Source of the DNA: an uncultured Alloprevotella sp.
GTDB taxonomy: Bacteria; Bacteroidota; Bacteroidia; Bacteroidales; Bacteroidaceae
Assembly: GCA_944322095.1 (NCBI GenBank)
Contig: CALUNU010000003.1
Coordinates: 157,371-221,370, forward strand
Reading direction: 5' to 3'
DNA length: 64,000 bases
Shown here one piece after another: positions 62,613 to 64,000 of this stretch (position 1 is its first letter; each line of letters starts with the position of its first letter). Both the position numbers and the translations under genes were made by a program. The notes beneath the pieces were generated by a model. It was not told the DNA's origin and did not search any database. It worked only from the letters and a program-made list of their open reading frames with translations.

Positions 62613-63872
62613 CTATTGGGGCCGGAAGTTGAACGTTGTGTGGCCTATCAGGCGGTCGTAGCGCGCTCCGGCCGGACGGTAGTAGACCATGATGGTATAT
62701 TCGTTCTCCGTCTGGTAGAAGTTGCCCTCCGTCGGGGCTGTCGTGCCGGGGCCGTCGCTGCCGTGGGGCACGGCCACATACTGGTAGCTGTAATAGCCCT
62801 GTTTCAGGAGCACGGCGGCCTCGTAGGCCCCTGCCGCAGCGTTGTAGGTCATGCGGTAGGTGGGGGTAAACAGGTCGTGCGTCCAGCGTCCGTTCACGTA
62901 GACGTCCTGCCCGTCGAGTTCGGGCATGGCCAGCGTGAAGTGGGCCATGAAGTATTCGCAGTCGGTCGTTTCGTCCGTGGCCTCGTCGGTGCGTATGACG
63001 GCTTGTCCGTTGCGGTCTTCGTCGTACAGGTAGTTGCGCCGCCGCTCGCCGGGGAAGAGGGCCACGTGGTAGAGCGGGTCGTACCAGCGCACGCTCTCGA
63101 CGCCCATGCCCGGTGCGCGCATGTTGAGCATCTCAAACTTGCGATACTCGTTGCCCGCCTCGAAGATGAGGTCGCGGCAGTGGTCCCACACGAGGGCCGT
63201 CCCCGTGGTCGACGTCGGTGCCGGGTTGAGGCGCGCATTGTCGTAGCGGCGGTTTTGCATGACGAGGGTTTTCACCTCGCGCCGCGCATCGCGCACGTTG
63301 AGCCCTTTCAGGTCGACGCGCATGGAGAGCTGCTGGTGGGCTCCGTTCCAGTCTGTATCGGTGTTGGTCGTCGCCTCGGCGCGCACGGCCACGCAGGGCT
63401 CCACCACGGCGCAGCACACTGTGGCCGCCGGCTGCAAGTCGCCGTTTTCGTCCTCGCGCATGATGCTGATGCGGTAGTTGCCCGAGATGAGCGGCCGCGT
63501 CTCGCTGTTGGGGAAGCGGAAGGCATAGTGCGTATAGAGCGTCGAGGTGGTCATGCTCTGCTGGTAGTCGTCGATGACGCCCTCGTTGCCCGGCGAGGTC
63601 AGAAAGTCGCTCTCGAAGAGCTCGTCCGAGGGTTTCCAGTCGAAGCCGCAGTGTTGCACGGTGTAGGTGTAGCGGCAGTATTCGTGCGTCAGGTCGTCGA
63701 ACGATATTTCCAGTTGCTCGTCGCTGTCGAGGGCGATGACGGGCTGTCGGTTGGGGTCGTCCGCCACCACCACCTGCAACGTGCGCAGGCGGTCGAACAG
63801 GATTTCGCTCCGTTGTGCGCAGGCCGCGCCGGCCAGCGTCAGGGCGATAAGGAGGGTTGTAAAGCGTTTCAT
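62613..63872 (-). CDS. T9SS plug-domain protein (DUF5103)
   Basis: 419 residues with a signal peptide (MKRFTTLLIALTLAGAACAQ). The mature part matches DUF5103, now described as the plug of the type IX secretion translocon: RTLQVVVADDPNRQPVIALDSDEQLEISFDDL in pattern, HCGFDWKPSDELFESDFL, and a C-terminal FYQTENEYTIMVYYRP. No other T9SS gene is in the window. ATG 63872 follows the promoter box by 5 bases; an earlier codon at 63992 lies beyond the promoter. Confidence 0.82.
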   Translation of the reverse strand: MKRFTTLLIALTLAGAACAQRSEILFDRLRTLQVVVADDPNRQPVIALDSDEQLEISFDDLTHEYCRYTYTVQHCGFDWKPSDELFESDFLTSPGNEGVIDDYQQSMTTSTLYTHYAFRFPNSETRPLISGNYRISIMREDENGDLQPAATVCCAVVEPCVAVRAEATTNTDTDWNGAHQQLSMRVDLKGLNVRDARREVKTLVMQNRRYDNARLNPAPTSTTGTALVWDHCRDLIFEAGNEYRKFEMLNMRAPGMGVESVRWYDPLYHVALFPGERRRNYLYDEDRNGQAVIRTDEATDETTDCEYFMAHFTLAMPELDGQDVYVNGRWTHDLFTPTYRMTYNAAAGAYEAAVLLKQGYYSYQYVAVPHGSDGPGTTAPTEGNFYQTENEYTIMVYYRPAGARYDRLIGHTTFNFRPQ

Positions 63873-63876
63873 TGTG

Positions 63877-63884
63877 CAAAAGTA
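63877..63884 (-). promoter_or_regulatory. Promoter -7 element of the T9SS-plug gene
   Basis: Minus-strand TACTTTTG (63884-63877); the ATG begins 5 bases later, so transcription would start at or next to it. The same octamer recurs at 63969-63962 inside the direct repeat. Confidence 0.6.
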
Positions 63885-64000
63885 GCGAAAGGCGAGAGGG
63901 GAGCCAAGGGAAAACTCCGTTTTTCCATGGCTCGTCCGAGCCGCATCCTGCTTTGGTGAAACAAAAGTAGCGAAAGGCGAGAGGGGAGCCAAGGGAAAAC
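63877..64000. repeat. 39-bp direct repeat at the window end
   Basis: Bases 63877-63915 recur exactly at 63962-64000, period 85 bases. Each copy begins with CAAAAGTAGCG and ends with GGGAAAAC. The second copy reaches the last base of the window, so its true length is unknown. Confidence 0.95.

Noticed and set aside
1..64000. CRISPR arrays, insertion sequences, prophage or integrase genes
   Set aside because: No regularly spaced repeats, transposase, integrase or capsid-like protein was found.

Overview
The window looks like one continuous piece of a Bacteroidales chromosome (phylum Bacteroidota). It is GC-rich, at a rough estimate in the upper fifties percent. The evidence is the gene content: Na+-translocating NADH:quinone reductase, RprX/RprY two-component pair, type B L31, a T9SS-plug (DUF5103) protein, DUF3256, DUF4827, DUF4831 and DUF5063 proteins, the three-gene glycogen locus of Bacteroides, GH109 and GH110 enzymes. 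Promoters of the Bacteroidetes type (TAnnTTTG at about -7, sometimes with TTTG 19-20 nt further upstream) precede most transcription units, and Shine-Dalgarno sites are largely absent. I cannot fix the genus. No phage, insertion sequence, CRISPR array or plasmid gene was seen.

Layout. 1-1373 (+): end of rpsR, rplI, truA. 1466-3153 (-): GH109-like oxidoreductase-fold enzyme and rpmE2. 3485-5239 (+): DUF3256 protein and class II aldolase. 5416-12509 (-): GH110 alpha-galactosidase, DUF4831 protein, NAD(P)HX repair enzyme, small HAD phosphatase, rfbA, Wza-like lipoprotein. 12793-17465 (-): glycogen locus (debranching enzyme, GT4 synthase-like, GH57). 17879-18583 (+): Crp/Fnr regulator. 18609-23247 (-): DagK-family kinase, miaA, GNAT, YigZ, MaoC, membrane-anchored unknown. 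23507-29489 (-): nqrABCDEF. 29830-36249 (+): rlmN, pdxA and a tightly packed five-gene set (nucleotidyltransferase, ATP-grasp, CDP-alcohol phosphotransferase, flippase-like membrane protein, HAD phosphatase). 36357-41330 (-): MBL hydrolase, rsmG, GH13, fabD, thiD. 41519-51927 (+): ribE, nth, pgk, substrate-binding lipoprotein, large TPR protein, then kdsA-kdsD-PLD/cardiolipin synthase-acyltransferase. 52040-57995 (-): DUF4827 lipoprotein, rprY, rprX, initiator tRNA-Met, rlmI, 3'-5' exonuclease, DUF5063. 58201-60834 (+): valS. 60954-63872 (-): YicG-like channel, 2-hydroxyacid dehydrogenase, T9SS-plug protein.

Themes. Housekeeping translation and central metabolism dominate. Glycan metabolism runs through the window: cytosolic glycogen turnover, a cytosolic GH13, a secreted GH110, a GH109-like enzyme, and dTDP-sugar and Kdo precursors. 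Envelope lipid functions cluster at 31-36 kb and 48-52 kb. The least explained locus is the cassette at 32052-36249, which reads as an activation, transfer, flipping and dephosphorylation set for an unidentified phospholipid headgroup. Most transcription units end in a clear GC hairpin, often with a U-tract, so operon limits can be read directly.
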